A stretch of 64,000 nucleotides of DNA from Hohaiivirga grylli (GTDB lineage: Bacteria; Pseudomonadota; Alphaproteobacteria; Rhizobiales; Beijerinckiaceae): assembly GCF_039655745.1 (NCBI RefSeq), contig NZ_JBBYXI010000002.1, forward strand, positions 310,001 through 374,000. The letters are read 5' to 3'. The position numbers were made by a program, and so were the translations under genes. Positions 15,288-23,718 of this stretch are shown here, one piece after another. A model generated the notes under the pieces. The model saw nothing but the letters and a program-made list of their open reading frames with translations, did not search any database and was not told the DNA's origin. The first letter of the stretch is position 1. Each line of letters opens with the position of its first letter.

Positions 15288-15590
15288 ATGAAAAAAATAA
15301 CGAATATAGAAGCATCCAATGATAATGATGAGCACACAGCTTCTGATCTGGAAGACAAGGCAAGAGTTGCCCTACAGGAGCATCGCAGATTAGCCGCTAG
15401 CGCAGATGAGGCTTATGAGAATCTGCAGTATGCCTATCAGCAGAAGGTGCCACTAACTGACGAGATATTTTCTCAGCTGCAAATCAATTACCTCAAAGCA
15501 ATGATTGAAATGCAGTTTCAGCAGGATGAGCTCAATAAAATGCTGAATAAGCTTGGTTATATTCCGAAGATCAGCACAATGGGCCATTAA
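15288..15590 (+). CDS. TraM-type quorum-sensing antiactivator
   Basis: A 100-residue helical protein resembling TraM of Agrobacterium, which binds TraR and blocks its DNA binding until AHL accumulates. From memory of the TraM sequence, two segments align well: ARVALQEHRRLAASADEAY against its AIRTHRRLVEKADE region, and YLKAMIEMQFQQDELNKMLN followed by KLGYIPKI against its YIEASIEMHAQMSALNT and LGFIPKV. Length and the C-terminal position of GYIPK also agree. The N-terminal 20 residues are acidic and variable. It follows luxI and converges with luxR-2, whose stop codon is only 4 bases away. The context, between luxI and two luxR genes, strongly supports the role. A profile search against the TraM family would settle it. 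Confidence 0.82.
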   Translation: MKKITNIEASNDNDEHTASDLEDKARVALQEHRRLAASADEAYENLQYAYQQKVPLTDEIFSQLQINYLKAMIEMQFQQDELNKMLNKLGYIPKISTMGH

Positions 15591-15594
15591 CGCA

Positions 15595-16302
15595 TCAAAT
15601 CAGAAAATTTTTAGTGGCAATATAGATTGCGTTTTTAATACCTCCGGCTCCAAGAGTTTCCTTGGCATTGTTCAGGTGCTGTCTGACTGCGCTTTCACCA
15701 ATATTCAGGATTTGCCCTATCTCGCTGTTTGTCTTGTTGTTTGCCGCCCACCGCAGGCAGGTCAGTTGTCTTGCTGTTAAGCTGTATTTCTTACCGACTA
15801 AGGCACCTGTCATTATTAATTGCAGGTAGATATGCAGGTATGTCGCTGCTGCCGTTGCCTGATAAGGGTTTTTGACGAAGGGGAGCTTCTCGGCAGAATT
15901 GCTGGTTGCCAGAGTGAGGAGGGCCGTGCGTCCAAAACCGGCATAAACAGGAATTGATAATCCAGACTGGATGCCGAATTTCTTGGCTTCCTTTAAAAAC
16001 TGTTTCTGTTTTCTTGAAAGGTTATGGCTGAGGGTCTGCTCATCCCAGACAAAGGGAGCAATATGATTTTTAGCCGTCATAATGACCGGATCAATCAGGG
16101 AGTAGCCTTCCGCAAGATAATGGGACTGCCATTCTTTGGGGTAGTTTGAAAAAATCTGGATATCACTGCCAGCCAGATCAACATAAGCAAACCACTCACA
16201 ACGGTATGCATGGGCAAAGTCACGCAGAGCTACCATGATGACGCGCTTGTCGCAGCCACCGTTCAGCGCCTCCACGAGTTCGTCAAAGGCAAATGGGGTC
16301 AT
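15595..16302 (-). CDS. LuxR/TraR-type regulator 2, with altered HTH residues
   Basis: A 235-residue LuxR-type protein. The autoinducer domain keeps Trp58, Tyr62, Asp71, Pro72, Trp86 and Gly114, the full AHL-contact set shifted by one from TraR. The C-terminal HTH (about 173-235) aligns over its whole length with regulator 1, but two of the most conserved HTH positions differ: the usual Glu is Gln179 (SLTARQLTCLRW) and the usual Gly is Asn189 (AANNKTNSEI). It may still bind DNA, with altered specificity or affinity, or may act as a modulator like the TrlR/QscR-type orphan proteins. It converges with the antiactivator gene and faces the M20 hydrolase gene across an AT-rich region. Confidence 0.9.
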   Translation of the reverse strand: MTPFAFDELVEALNGGCDKRVIMVALRDFAHAYRCEWFAYVDLAGSDIQIFSNYPKEWQSHYLAEGYSLIDPVIMTAKNHIAPFVWDEQTLSHNLSRKQKQFLKEAKKFGIQSGLSIPVYAGFGRTALLTLATSNSAEKLPFVKNPYQATAAATYLHIYLQLIMTGALVGKKYSLTARQLTCLRWAANNKTNSEIGQILNIGESAVRQHLNNAKETLGAGGIKNAIYIATKNFLI

Positions 16303-16611
16303 ACTGACTCCTGTATTTCTGCTTTTTACGCGATGTATGCCTCTTTTGTGCAGATATGAAGGCTTCTACTCTTACTGATTGAGCATTTTATAAAAATGCT
16401 TGCAAATTCCTTATAAAAATTTTCTACATATTTTATGGGTATATATTTGAATTTCTTTCGTCATATCACAGCTTTATTTTTCACTTTTAGAGAATAATTT
16501 TCTTGGCTTTAAACAATGTGGGTAGGGTAAAAAATAAGAAAATTACTATTGCCTGTATAGAAGGCCCAGCCTAAGTTGTACGCTTGTCAAATGGCAGCAG
16601 GTGTGGGGTCT
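16303..16611. other. AT-rich divergent region between luxR-2 and the M20 hydrolase gene
   Basis: A 309-base stretch without a gene. A perfect 8-bp dyad AGCATTTT-ATA-AAAATGCT at 16382-16400 could be an operator or a weak hairpin. A CTG-N11-CAG near 16551 is one base off lux-box spacing and is not called. Otherwise nothing is recognised. Confidence 0.5.
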
Positions 16612-18027
16612 ATGAAAAATTCAAATGACGTTTGGGATCTCGTTGAGCAAAAGCGGGATGCTTTTTTTGCTCTGAGTGATCAGGTCTGGGACACCCCTGA
16701 AACAAATTTCGAAGAATATCTTTCCGCACAAGAACACGCCAGAATTCTTGATCACGAGGGCTTTCGCACGCAAATCGGAGTTGCCGGAATGCCGACAGCT
16801 CTTGTCGGAGAAGCCGGTGAAGGTGGCCCCGTTATCGCAATTCTTGGTGAATACGATGCACTGCCAGGGCTTAGTCAGGAGGCTGGTGTTGCTGTTGAGA
16901 GACCACTTGTTGACGGTGGACACGGTCATGGCTGCGGGCATAATCTGCTTGGTACGGGCTCTTTAATGGCAGCCACTGCTGTTAAAGACTATCTTGCTGC
17001 AAATGGTATCAAGGGGCGTGTTCGTTATTACGGATGTCCGGCAGAAGAGGGCGGTTCAGCTAAAGGTTTTATGGTTCGGGCCGGCCTGTTTGACGATGTT
17101 GATGTGGCGATTTGCTGGCATCCTGCGGCCTTCGCAGGAGTGAACAAGCCTGTGTCACTTGCCTGCTGTGAAATCAGTTTCCAGTTTAATGGCCGCGCTT
17201 CACATGCCGCTGCAACACCGCATCTTGGCCGCAGTGCACTAGACGCTGTCGAGCTGATGAATATCGGTGTCAATTATATGCGCGAGCATATGCCATCATC
17301 TGCACGTATTCATTACGCCATAACAGATAGTGGCGGAAACGCTCCAAATGTTGTACAGGCCCGTGCGGTTGTGCGTCATCTGGTGCGTGCTAAAACGTTG
17401 CCTGAGCTGATGGAGCTTGTGGCCCGCGTTCGCAAAATTGCAGATGGTGCCGCGCTCATGACAGAAACAAGTGTCAGCAGTCATGTTGTCAGCGGAGATG
17501 CCAATCTGATTGGCAATACGCCACTTGAAGAATTGATGCACAAACATCTGGAAAGACTTGGACCACCCGTCTTTGATGATGCAGACAAGCGTAAGGCGGC
17601 CGAGTTTCAGAAGACATTTTCGGAAGAGGATATCCGATCATCCTTCGCGCGATTTGGTCAGCCGGTTTGCAAAGACCTTTCCCTATGCGATACAATCATT
17701 CCATTGGGTGTTGGGGATGACAATTTTGTTGGCTCAACAGATGTTGGAACGGTCAGTTGGGTCGTGCCAACGGTGCAGATGCGTGGCGCAACTTTTGCAA
17801 TTGGTACGCCCGGGCATTCCTGGCAACTGGTTGCGCAGGGTAAGTTACCTGCAGCCCATAAAGGTATGGAACATGCAGCAAAGGTTATGGCAGCAACAGC
17901 TGTCGATCTGATCTGTAATCCTGAGTATATCGCGCAGGCAAAGAGTGACTTTGATAAAAGACTTGATGGGGTTCAATTCATCAATCCACTCCCGGATGAT
18001 GTTCAGCCTGCCATTCCGGAAAAGTAA
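16612..18027 (+). CDS. M20 family amidohydrolase (AbgB/HipO-like)
   Basis: A 471-residue cytoplasmic zinc-dependent amidase or peptidase of the M20D group. It shows the metal and catalytic motifs GEYDALPGLSQ, DGGHGHGCGHN (His and Cys/His ligands) and YGCPAEEGGSAKG (catalytic Glu pair), then the dimerisation lid domain with FNGRASHAAATPH. The overall layout is closest, by resemblance, to p-aminobenzoyl-glutamate hydrolase subunit B and other N-acyl amino acid hydrolases. ATG 16612 with a GTGGGG just upstream gives a family-typical N-terminus; an ATG at 16591 is also in frame. It heads a same-strand cluster with two amino acid ABC permeases and a binding protein, so the imported compound is probably an N-acyl or dipeptide-like amino acid conjugate that this enzyme hydrolyses. 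Confidence 0.88.
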   Translation: MKNSNDVWDLVEQKRDAFFALSDQVWDTPETNFEEYLSAQEHARILDHEGFRTQIGVAGMPTALVGEAGEGGPVIAILGEYDALPGLSQEAGVAVERPLVDGGHGHGCGHNLLGTGSLMAATAVKDYLAANGIKGRVRYYGCPAEEGGSAKGFMVRAGLFDDVDVAICWHPAAFAGVNKPVSLACCEISFQFNGRASHAAATPHLGRSALDAVELMNIGVNYMREHMPSSARIHYAITDSGGNAPNVVQARAVVRHLVRAKTLPELMELVARVRKIADGAALMTETSVSSHVVSGDANLIGNTPLEELMHKHLERLGPPVFDDADKRKAAEFQKTFSEEDIRSSFARFGQPVCKDLSLCDTIIPLGVGDDNFVGSTDVGTVSWVVPTVQMRGATFAIGTPGHSWQLVAQGKLPAAHKGMEHAAKVMAATAVDLICNPEYIAQAKSDFDKRLDGVQFINPLPDDVQPAIPEK

Positions 18028-18078
18028 GATGAGTGAGAAACTTATGTTAAAGCAGAGCGCGAAGCAGGTACGGGGTTA

Positions 18079-18792
18079 ATGTATCACTACAGCTTCCTTG
18101 AAATGATCAGCTTTTCAACCGGATACGGTAAGCCTCTGCTCATCGGTGTCGCAATGACGATTTGCCTTGCTGTTGCCGGGTTCTTCATTGGGGCTTTTAT
18201 TGGTATTTTTGGCGCGTGGGCCAAGCTTTCTGGTGGCTATATTGCCCGTAGTGTTGCTGATGCCTATACGACTGTTTTGCGTGCAATCCCCGAGCTTCTT
18301 GTCATTTTCCTATTCTATTACGGCGGGACTGCCGCGATTTCTGCGCTTGGTAAGTTTTTGAATGTTGAGGGTACACTCGGCTTTCCCGGATTCCTGGCAG
18401 GCTCATTGGCAATCGGGATATGTGCCGGGGCTCAGCATACAGAAGTCTTTCGTGGCGCTTTCAATGCTGTCCATAAAGGGGAGATTGAAGCTGCCCTTGC
18501 ATGTGGTATGAGCCGATTTACACGCTTTCGCCGTATCATTATGCCGTTAACATTACGACATGCTTTGCCGGGCCTCGGCAATGTCTGGCAGATCGTCTTG
18601 AAAGAATCTGCGCTTGTTTCTGCTGTAGGTATCATTGAACTGATGCGCCAGACACAGCTGGCTGCAGGTTCAACCGGCATGCCGTTCAACTTCTATATGC
18701 TGGCTGCTGCGGCTTATCTCGGTATTTCAACGATTTCCGGTTTTCTGCTTCAGTTATCTGAACGCAGATTATCTCGTGGTGTAAGGAGATAA
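18079..18792 (+). CDS. Polar amino acid ABC transporter permease (HisQ/OccQ-like)
   Basis: A 237-residue inner-membrane permease with about five helices. It contains TTVLRAIPELLVIFLFYYGG, typical of HisQ/ArtQ-type permeases, and the EAA loop EIEAALACGMSRFTRFRRII that docks on the ATPase. ATG 18079 follows the M20 gene by 51 bases. It pairs with the next permease, which starts 3 bases after its stop, to form the heterodimeric channel. It is similar in type to the histidine, lysine-arginine-ornithine and opine transporters. Confidence 0.92.
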   Translation: MYHYSFLEMISFSTGYGKPLLIGVAMTICLAVAGFFIGAFIGIFGAWAKLSGGYIARSVADAYTTVLRAIPELLVIFLFYYGGTAAISALGKFLNVEGTLGFPGFLAGSLAIGICAGAQHTEVFRGAFNAVHKGEIEAALACGMSRFTRFRRIIMPLTLRHALPGLGNVWQIVLKESALVSAVGIIELMRQTQLAAGSTGMPFNFYMLAAAAYLGISTISGFLLQLSERRLSRGVRR

Positions 18793-18795
18793 GAA

Positions 18796-19512
18796 ATGGA
18801 TACCTCCTTCACCTATGAAACCTTTGTTCGCCTGCTTGGGGCTTTGCCGCTGACATTGCAGCTGGCTGCTATCGGTATATCGATTGGTGCGTTTTTTGCC
18901 ATGATACTCGCCCTGATGCGGGTTTCTGGCTATGCCATTCTTGATTGGCCGGCACGCGCATATGTTTTTGTCTTTCGTGGGACCCCTCTGTTGGTCCAGA
19001 TATTCTTGATCTATTATGGCCTTGGCCAGTTCATGCTGATTAAGAAAAGCTTCTTGTGGCCTTTCTTACGTGAGCCATATTGGTGTGCCATTCTGGCGCT
19101 GGTCATGAATACTGCCGCTTATTCCAGCGAGATATTCAGAGGCGGGCTGTTGTCTGTCCCTCATGGGCAGGTTGAGGCTGCAAGAGCTTGTGGCATGTCC
19201 CGTTTAATGATTTTCCGTCGCATTACATTACCCCTTGCCATTCGTCAGGCACTGCCAGCTTACAGCAATGAAATGATCTCAATGATCAAGGCAACATCGC
19301 TTGCTTCCACAGTGACGATTATGGAGATTACAGGCGTTGCAGGCAGTATTATCTCAGAGACCTTCCGGGCGATTGAAGTGTTTGTGATTGCAGGGGCAAT
19401 CTATCTTGCAATCAATTTTGTTCTGACACGTATTCTGGGGGCCATGGAATACTGGCTGTCTCCACATCTGCGTCAGCCTCCGTCTGCTATTCTAAGCAGC
19501 AGTGCTGCCTAG
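18796..19512 (+). CDS. Polar amino acid ABC transporter permease (HisM/OccM-like)
   Basis: A 238-residue permease with the HisM-type signature RAYVFVFRGTPLLVQIFLIY and the EAA loop GQVEAARACGMSRLMIFRRI. It follows the other permease after 3 bases, with AAGGAGATAAGAA as a strong ribosome site that overlaps the upstream stop. The C-terminal helix and PPSAILSSSAA tail are full length. Transport needs an ATP-binding subunit, and none is encoded next to it: the following gene is the binding protein and then the operon terminates. A partner ATPase must come from elsewhere in the genome. Confidence 0.92.
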   Translation: MDTSFTYETFVRLLGALPLTLQLAAIGISIGAFFAMILALMRVSGYAILDWPARAYVFVFRGTPLLVQIFLIYYGLGQFMLIKKSFLWPFLREPYWCAILALVMNTAAYSSEIFRGGLLSVPHGQVEAARACGMSRLMIFRRITLPLAIRQALPAYSNEMISMIKATSLASTVTIMEITGVAGSIISETFRAIEVFVIAGAIYLAINFVLTRILGAMEYWLSPHLRQPPSAILSSSAA

Positions 19513-19614
19513 AAAATCAGCATTGTTATATCAGAAATTGATGCTTCTCATTTGACGTTATCCGTCAATAGGTTATCAATTAACTGAAATAAAAATCTCA
19601 AGAGGGACAACACA

Positions 19615-20484
19615 ATGAAAAAGCTAGCAACGGTATTTTTTGCCGCAATGGCTGCAATTGCCAGTTTTACGGCTCTTCCAGCCATGGCTGAAGGCAAAAA
19701 ATGGACCAAGATTGTTATTGGTACTGAAGGGGCATTCCCTCCTTACAACCTGACACGTCCAGATGGTACGCTTGATGGGTATGAAATTGATCTGGCTAAG
19801 GATATCTGCGCACGTCTGAAGCTTGAATGCACTTTTGTTTCCCAGTCGTTTGATGGACAGATTCCAGCACTTCAGGCTGGTAAGTTTGACGTCTTCATGG
19901 TTGGTATGTCCATCACCAAGAAGCGTGAAGAAGTCATCAACTTCTCCCACTCTTACGGTGGGGTTGGGCAGGCTTTCGCTGTTGCGAAGGGAAGTGACCT
20001 GGAGAAGATGCCTTATGCAAACGAGCTGATCGTTCTTTCTGGTGATGAAGCCACATACAAAAAAGCTATTGAAGACCTGAAGCCTTTCCTGAAAGGCAAG
20101 ACAATCGGTGTTCAGACAGCTTCGATCGCCTCACGCTTCCTCAGTGAGTATTTCAAGGACATTATTACACTTCGTGAATATAAGACGACAGAGCAGCATG
20201 ACCTTGATCTCGCAGCCGGTCGTCTTGATGCTGTCATGGCCTCTCGCGGTTATCTGGCAGCTGTTATGAAAAAGCCTTCTAATTCAGAAATGGTTCTCGC
20301 AGGGCCACGTTTCCACGGTGGTGATATCATTGGGCCGGGCACAGGCGCAGGCTTCCGTAAAGAAGATACCGAGCTGCGGGATATGTTCAATACGGCAATT
20401 GATGCAGCCATTGCAGATGGTACAATCAAGAGATTGTCTGAAAAATGGTTTGGCTTTGATATTACGCCAAAGGCATCTAAATAA
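19615..20484 (+). CDS. Polar amino acid or opine-type ABC transporter periplasmic binding protein
   Basis: A 289-residue exported class F (HisJ/ArgT-like) solute-binding protein. The signal peptide runs to ALPAMA at about residue 25. The mature part has the family opening IVIGTEGAFPPYNLTRPDG, the DLAKDICARL helix and the DVFMVGMSITKKREEVINFS segment with the Arg-containing ligand-carboxylate site. The ending RLSEKWFGFDIT is family-typical. It resembles lysine/arginine/ornithine and octopine/nopaline binding proteins; the specific ligand cannot be read. A small dyad (TTGACG / CGTCAA, 19552-19568) lies in the gap after the permeases, which often lets the binding protein be made in excess. A strong terminator follows. 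Confidence 0.9.
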   Translation: MKKLATVFFAAMAAIASFTALPAMAEGKKWTKIVIGTEGAFPPYNLTRPDGTLDGYEIDLAKDICARLKLECTFVSQSFDGQIPALQAGKFDVFMVGMSITKKREEVINFSHSYGGVGQAFAVAKGSDLEKMPYANELIVLSGDEATYKKAIEDLKPFLKGKTIGVQTASIASRFLSEYFKDIITLREYKTTEQHDLDLAAGRLDAVMASRGYLAAVMKKPSNSEMVLAGPRFHGGDIIGPGTGAGFRKEDTELRDMFNTAIDAAIADGTIKRLSEKWFGFDITPKASK

Positions 20485-20499
20485 ATTCAGAATAAATAG

Positions 20500-20527
20500 A
20501 TGGGCGGTTTATCCGCCCATTTTTTAT
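20500..20527 (+). terminator. Intrinsic terminator after the binding protein gene
   Basis: A stem ATGGGCGG / CCGCCCAT with a 5-nt loop, followed by seven T residues, closes the M20/ABC operon. Confidence 0.9.
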
Positions 20528-20663
20528 ACGCCAGTGCGTAAGGAATTGATGGGGCCTTTATGATGTTCGCTAAAACACATTCTTGAAGTTGCATCAGTGC
20601 ATAGTACATCTGCTTTAAAGGAATGAAGAGTGCTATCTTCTGTCCTTATCAGTGGAGAGAAAC

Positions 20664-21272
20664 ATGAAGTTGTATTTTGCCCCCCATGCCTGTTCAATGA
20701 ACCCCCATATCGTTTTAGCAGAACTCGGGCTTCCATATGAGTTGATCAAGGTTGATACCAAGACAAAGAAAATGTCCAATGGCGGCGATTTTTATGATGT
20801 CAGCCCCAAAGGATATGTACCGGCTCTTGAGCTTGATAATGGTGAAATTCTGACAGAGGGGCCAGTTATCGTTCAGTACTTAGCTGATCTTAAGCCAGAA
20901 GCTGATATCGCACCTAAAAATGGTACTATGGAACGTGTTCGCATGCAGGAATGGCTCCACTATATTGGTACCGAGCTGCATGGTTCTGCCGGGCCACTTT
21001 TTAACCCAACCATGCCAGCAGAGGTTAAGGAGATTTTCAAGAAAAAGCTTATTAATCGTATTGGCTTTATTGAACCTGTTCTGGAAAAGCAGGACTATCT
21101 GGTTGGTGGTAAGTTTACACCGGCTGACGGGTATCTCTTCGTCGTTCTTGGATGGCTGAAGTACTTTGATATTGATGTCAAGCAATGGCCTGCAATTGCA
21201 CGTTTTGTCGAGCGTGTTGCAAAGATTCCGGCTGTTCAGAAGGCTATTCAGGAAGAAGATAACTTCAAGTAA
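20664..21272 (+). CDS. Glutathione S-transferase
   Basis: A 202-residue cytosolic GST of the bacterial beta-type pattern. The N-terminal thioredoxin-like domain begins MKLYFAPHACSMNPHIVLAE, with the catalytic Cys10-region typical of beta class (S/C near residue 10), and contains the cis-proline motif YVPALEL with LTEGPVIVQYLAD. The C-terminal helical domain has PTMPAEVKEIFKKKL and ADGYLFVVLGWL. ATG 20664 follows GGAGAGA directly and removes four spurious codons of a GTG frame. It is a single-gene transcript ending in a good terminator. The substrate is unknown; detoxification is the general role. Confidence 0.93.
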   Translation: MKLYFAPHACSMNPHIVLAELGLPYELIKVDTKTKKMSNGGDFYDVSPKGYVPALELDNGEILTEGPVIVQYLADLKPEADIAPKNGTMERVRMQEWLHYIGTELHGSAGPLFNPTMPAEVKEIFKKKLINRIGFIEPVLEKQDYLVGGKFTPADGYLFVVLGWLKYFDIDVKQWPAIARFVERVAKIPAVQKAIQEEDNFK

Positions 21273-21297
21273 TTCTCTACCTTGAAATGTTATGGAG

Positions 21298-21322
21298 AGG
21301 GGCCTTTGGGCCCCTTTTTTTA
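21298..21322 (+). terminator. Intrinsic terminator after the GST gene
   Basis: A stem AGGGGCC / GGCCCCT with a TTTG loop and a run of seven T residues. It overlaps the tail of the converging methyltransferase gene. Confidence 0.9.
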
Positions 21323-22048
21323 TTTGCGGACAAACAGCACTTCAAATGTTGAGCTGTTAGTATGTTTGTCTCCAATTGGAGTTACTGTGAACGTTGGTTG
21401 AAGATTCTTCATAAACTGCTCTTCAACTTCAATAGATTTTTGCCGTGTCCAGCCTAATGTCTGCTCCGCAACCTGACGATGAAATGAGATCAGAAAAGCG
21501 CGAGTTTGCAATAATAAAGGCACTATTTCTGAAAGAAGGCTATATTCGCCGCCTTCTATATCCATTTTTAGGATAATATCTTCATCTGGTTCCATTAGCG
21601 CCAGAACTTCAGAAGGCGTAATAGGCTGGACCTGCCAGACAGGCTTTTCCGGTTGTGGTTGTGATGCCAGTAAAATACTGGACATTGAATCTCCCGGCTT
21701 CCTGTTCGCGCGCATAAAAACAGGTTCATTCTTCGGATAAAGAGCCTTGGCAATAACTTCAATATGATCTGCAAGCGTCGGATTTGCCAGCAGATTACTT
21801 CTGAACTGGGAAAGCGCGACAGGATCTGCCTCAAGTGCAATGACCCTTTTTGCTGTAAAGGAAGCCCACAAGGATGTCGGGCCAACCCAGGCTCCAATAT
21901 CTATAAATGTTGTATCTGGTGCCAGAAGGTCATCAATGAGAGACAGAGTTTCTGGCTCCCATAGACCCTTGCAGAATTTATCCCAAAATGTTGGCTGGGC
22001 ATCATCTATAAAAAGGGTGCGATTTTTGTAGTCTATTTGTCTGGCCAT
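21320..22048 (-). CDS. FkbM family methyltransferase
   Basis: A 242-residue AdoMet-dependent methyltransferase of the FkbM type. It has the glycine-poor AdoMet strand TTFIDIGAWVGPTSLWA, then VIALEADPVALSQFRSNL with the ribose-binding acidic residue and the DIILKMDIEGGEYSLLSEI motif that defines FkbM proteins. These enzymes methylate hydroxyls of polyketides, sugars or capsular polysaccharides; the acceptor here is unknown. ATG 22048 was taken as start; a GTG at 22057 is in frame. It lies alone, convergent with the GST gene, with no glycosylation or polyketide genes nearby. Confidence 0.88.
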   Translation of the reverse strand: MARQIDYKNRTLFIDDAQPTFWDKFCKGLWEPETLSLIDDLLAPDTTFIDIGAWVGPTSLWASFTAKRVIALEADPVALSQFRSNLLANPTLADHIEVIAKALYPKNEPVFMRANRKPGDSMSSILLASQPQPEKPVWQVQPITPSEVLALMEPDEDIILKMDIEGGEYSLLSEIVPLLLQTRAFLISFHRQVAEQTLGWTRQKSIEVEEQFMKNLQPTFTVTPIGDKHTNSSTFEVLFVRK

Positions 22049-22130
22049 TCCGTACACCTGTTGTTACGGAGGCATGTTATCTGTCGGGGCAGATAATGGT
22101 GTGCGGACTGTTCCACTACGGTCTTAAACT

Positions 22131-22160
22131 AAAAGCGGGAGCGTATCTTCGCTCCCGCTT
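22131..22160 (-). terminator. Probable katA terminator (minus strand)
   Basis: An 11-bp perfect stem AAGCGGGAGCG / CGCTCCCGCTT with a 6-nt loop, followed on the minus strand by TTTTAGTTT, about 110 bases downstream of the katA stop. Confidence 0.65.
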
Positions 22161-22197
22161 CGTGTGACACTGCCTTCAAGGGACAATGGCACTAAAG

Positions 22198-22252
22198 AGA
22201 CGATATCCCAGTTATATTAAGGGGGGACTGGGTATTCCTGAAATATCGTCTC
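22198..22252. other. Nested inverted repeats downstream of katA
   Basis: GAGACGATAT (22198-22207) pairs perfectly with ATATCGTCTC (22243-22252), and inside it CCCAGT (22207-22212) pairs with ACTGGG (22227-22232). The RNA of either strand could fold into a long bulged hairpin. This lies in the katA 3' untranslated region, before the terminator-like stem. Confidence 0.5.
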
Positions 22253-22269
22253 AATAACCCAAAACCGGA

Positions 22270-23718
22270 TCAGATAGTCAGACCAAGTTTTGCAGCGACA
22301 CCTGCACCATAGGCAGGGTCAGCTTTAGAGAAGTGTGCAATCTGGCGACGGATGATTTCTTCCGGGACGCCCTGCATTGCATCACGAATGTTGCTGAAAA
22401 GCTGGTCCTGCTGGTCTTTGGACATCAAACGGAACAGATTGCCTGGCTGGGTATAATCATCGTTGCCTTCGCGATGATCATAGCGGTCTGCATCGCCTGA
22501 AATTTTCAACGGAGGCTCTGCGTATGCTTTATCTTCCTTCGGGCCACCAAAGCTGTTTGGTTCATAATATGCATCAGGATTGGCACGGCCTTCCAGACGC
22601 ATTGCACCATCCGCATTGTAGCTGTGAACAGGGCAACGGGGCTTGTTAACCGGAATCTGGTGATGGTTGATACCAAGACGATAACGATGGGCATCTGCAT
22701 AAGAGAAGAGGCGGCCCTGAAGCATTTTATCTGGAGAGAAGCCAATGCCCGGTATAATATTTGCAGGGGTAAGCCCGGCTTGCTCAACTTCAGCAAAATA
22801 GTTTTCTGGATTACGGTTGAGCTCAAAAATGCCAACTTCAATGAGTGGATACTCAGCATGAGGCCAGACTTTTGTCAGATCAAACGGGTTGTAAGATGTC
22901 TTTTCAGCATCCATTTCGGGCATGATCTGAACGCAGAAACGCCAGCGCGGGAATTCTTTGCGCTCAATAGCTTCATAAAGATCACGCTGCGCAGATTCAC
23001 GATCACTACCAATCACGTCTGCTGCTTCTGCATTGGTCCAGTTCTTAATGCCCTGCATGGACTTGAAATGGAACTTCACCCAGAAACGTTCATTGTCAGC
23101 ATTGATGAATGAATATGTGTGGGAGCCAAAACCGTGAATAAATCTGAAGCTCTGAGGCAGGCCACGATCTGACATCAGGATTGTTACCTGATGCAGGCTT
23201 TCTGGAGATAGGGACCAGAAATCCCACATAGCTGTGCTGGAGCGCATGTTCGTGCGCGGATGACGCTTCTGTGTGTGAATGAAATCAGGGAACTTCAAAG
23301 GGTCACGGATAAAGAATACTGGTGTGTTATTGCCAACGATATCCCAGTTACCATCTTCCGTATAAAACCGGAGAGCAAAACCTCTGACATCACGTTCAGC
23401 ATCAGCAGCACCGCGCTCACCAGCAACTGTAGAGAAGCGGATAAAGGCCTCTGTCTGCTTGCCGATATTCTCAAACAGTTTAGCGCGGCTGTATTTTGTA
23501 ATGTCATTTGTAATAGTCAGTGTGCCGTATGCGCCAGAGCCTTTGGCATGGACTGTACGCTCAGGGATACGCTCCCGATTCTGATGGGCGAGCTTTTCAA
23601 GCAGAAGGAAATCCTGAAGAAGGACTGGGCCGCGAGGACCTGCTGTCTGAGTATTCTGATTGTCTGAAACTGGGGCGCCATTTTCAGTTGTGAGTGTAAA
23701 AGATGATTTTGTACTCAT
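22270..23718 (-). CDS. katA: Catalase, small-subunit monofunctional haem type
   Basis: Converts hydrogen peroxide to water and oxygen. The 482-residue length fits clade 3 (small subunit) haem catalases. Active-site His57 is in ERTVHAKGSGAYG, followed by the catalytic Asn stretch NNTPVFFIRDPLKFPDF, and the proximal haem-ligand tyrosine is in RLFSYADAHRYRLG near residue 340. No signal peptide is evident at the N-terminus (MSTKSSFTLTTENGAPVSDN). AGAGGG precedes the ATG. It is transcribed divergently from oxyR across 159 bases, the classic arrangement for OxyR-controlled catalase. Confidence 0.97.
   Translation of the reverse strand: MSTKSSFTLTTENGAPVSDNQNTQTAGPRGPVLLQDFLLLEKLAHQNRERIPERTVHAKGSGAYGTLTITNDITKYSRAKLFENIGKQTEAFIRFSTVAGERGAADAERDVRGFALRFYTEDGNWDIVGNNTPVFFIRDPLKFPDFIHTQKRHPRTNMRSSTAMWDFWSLSPESLHQVTILMSDRGLPQSFRFIHGFGSHTYSFINADNERFWVKFHFKSMQGIKNWTNAEAADVIGSDRESAQRDLYEAIERKEFPRWRFCVQIMPEMDAEKTSYNPFDLTKVWPHAEYPLIEVGIFELNRNPENYFAEVEQAGLTPANIIPGIGFSPDKMLQGRLFSYADAHRYRLGINHHQIPVNKPRCPVHSYNADGAMRLEGRANPDAYYEPNSFGGPKEDKAYAEPPLKISGDADRYDHREGNDDYTQPGNLFRLMSKDQQDQLFSNIRDAMQGVPEEIIRRQIAHFSKADPAYGAGVAAKLGLTI

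Noticed and set aside
16551..16570. Lux-box-like CTG-N11-CAG before the M20 hydrolase gene
   Set aside because: The spacing is one base too long and the flanks are not symmetrical.
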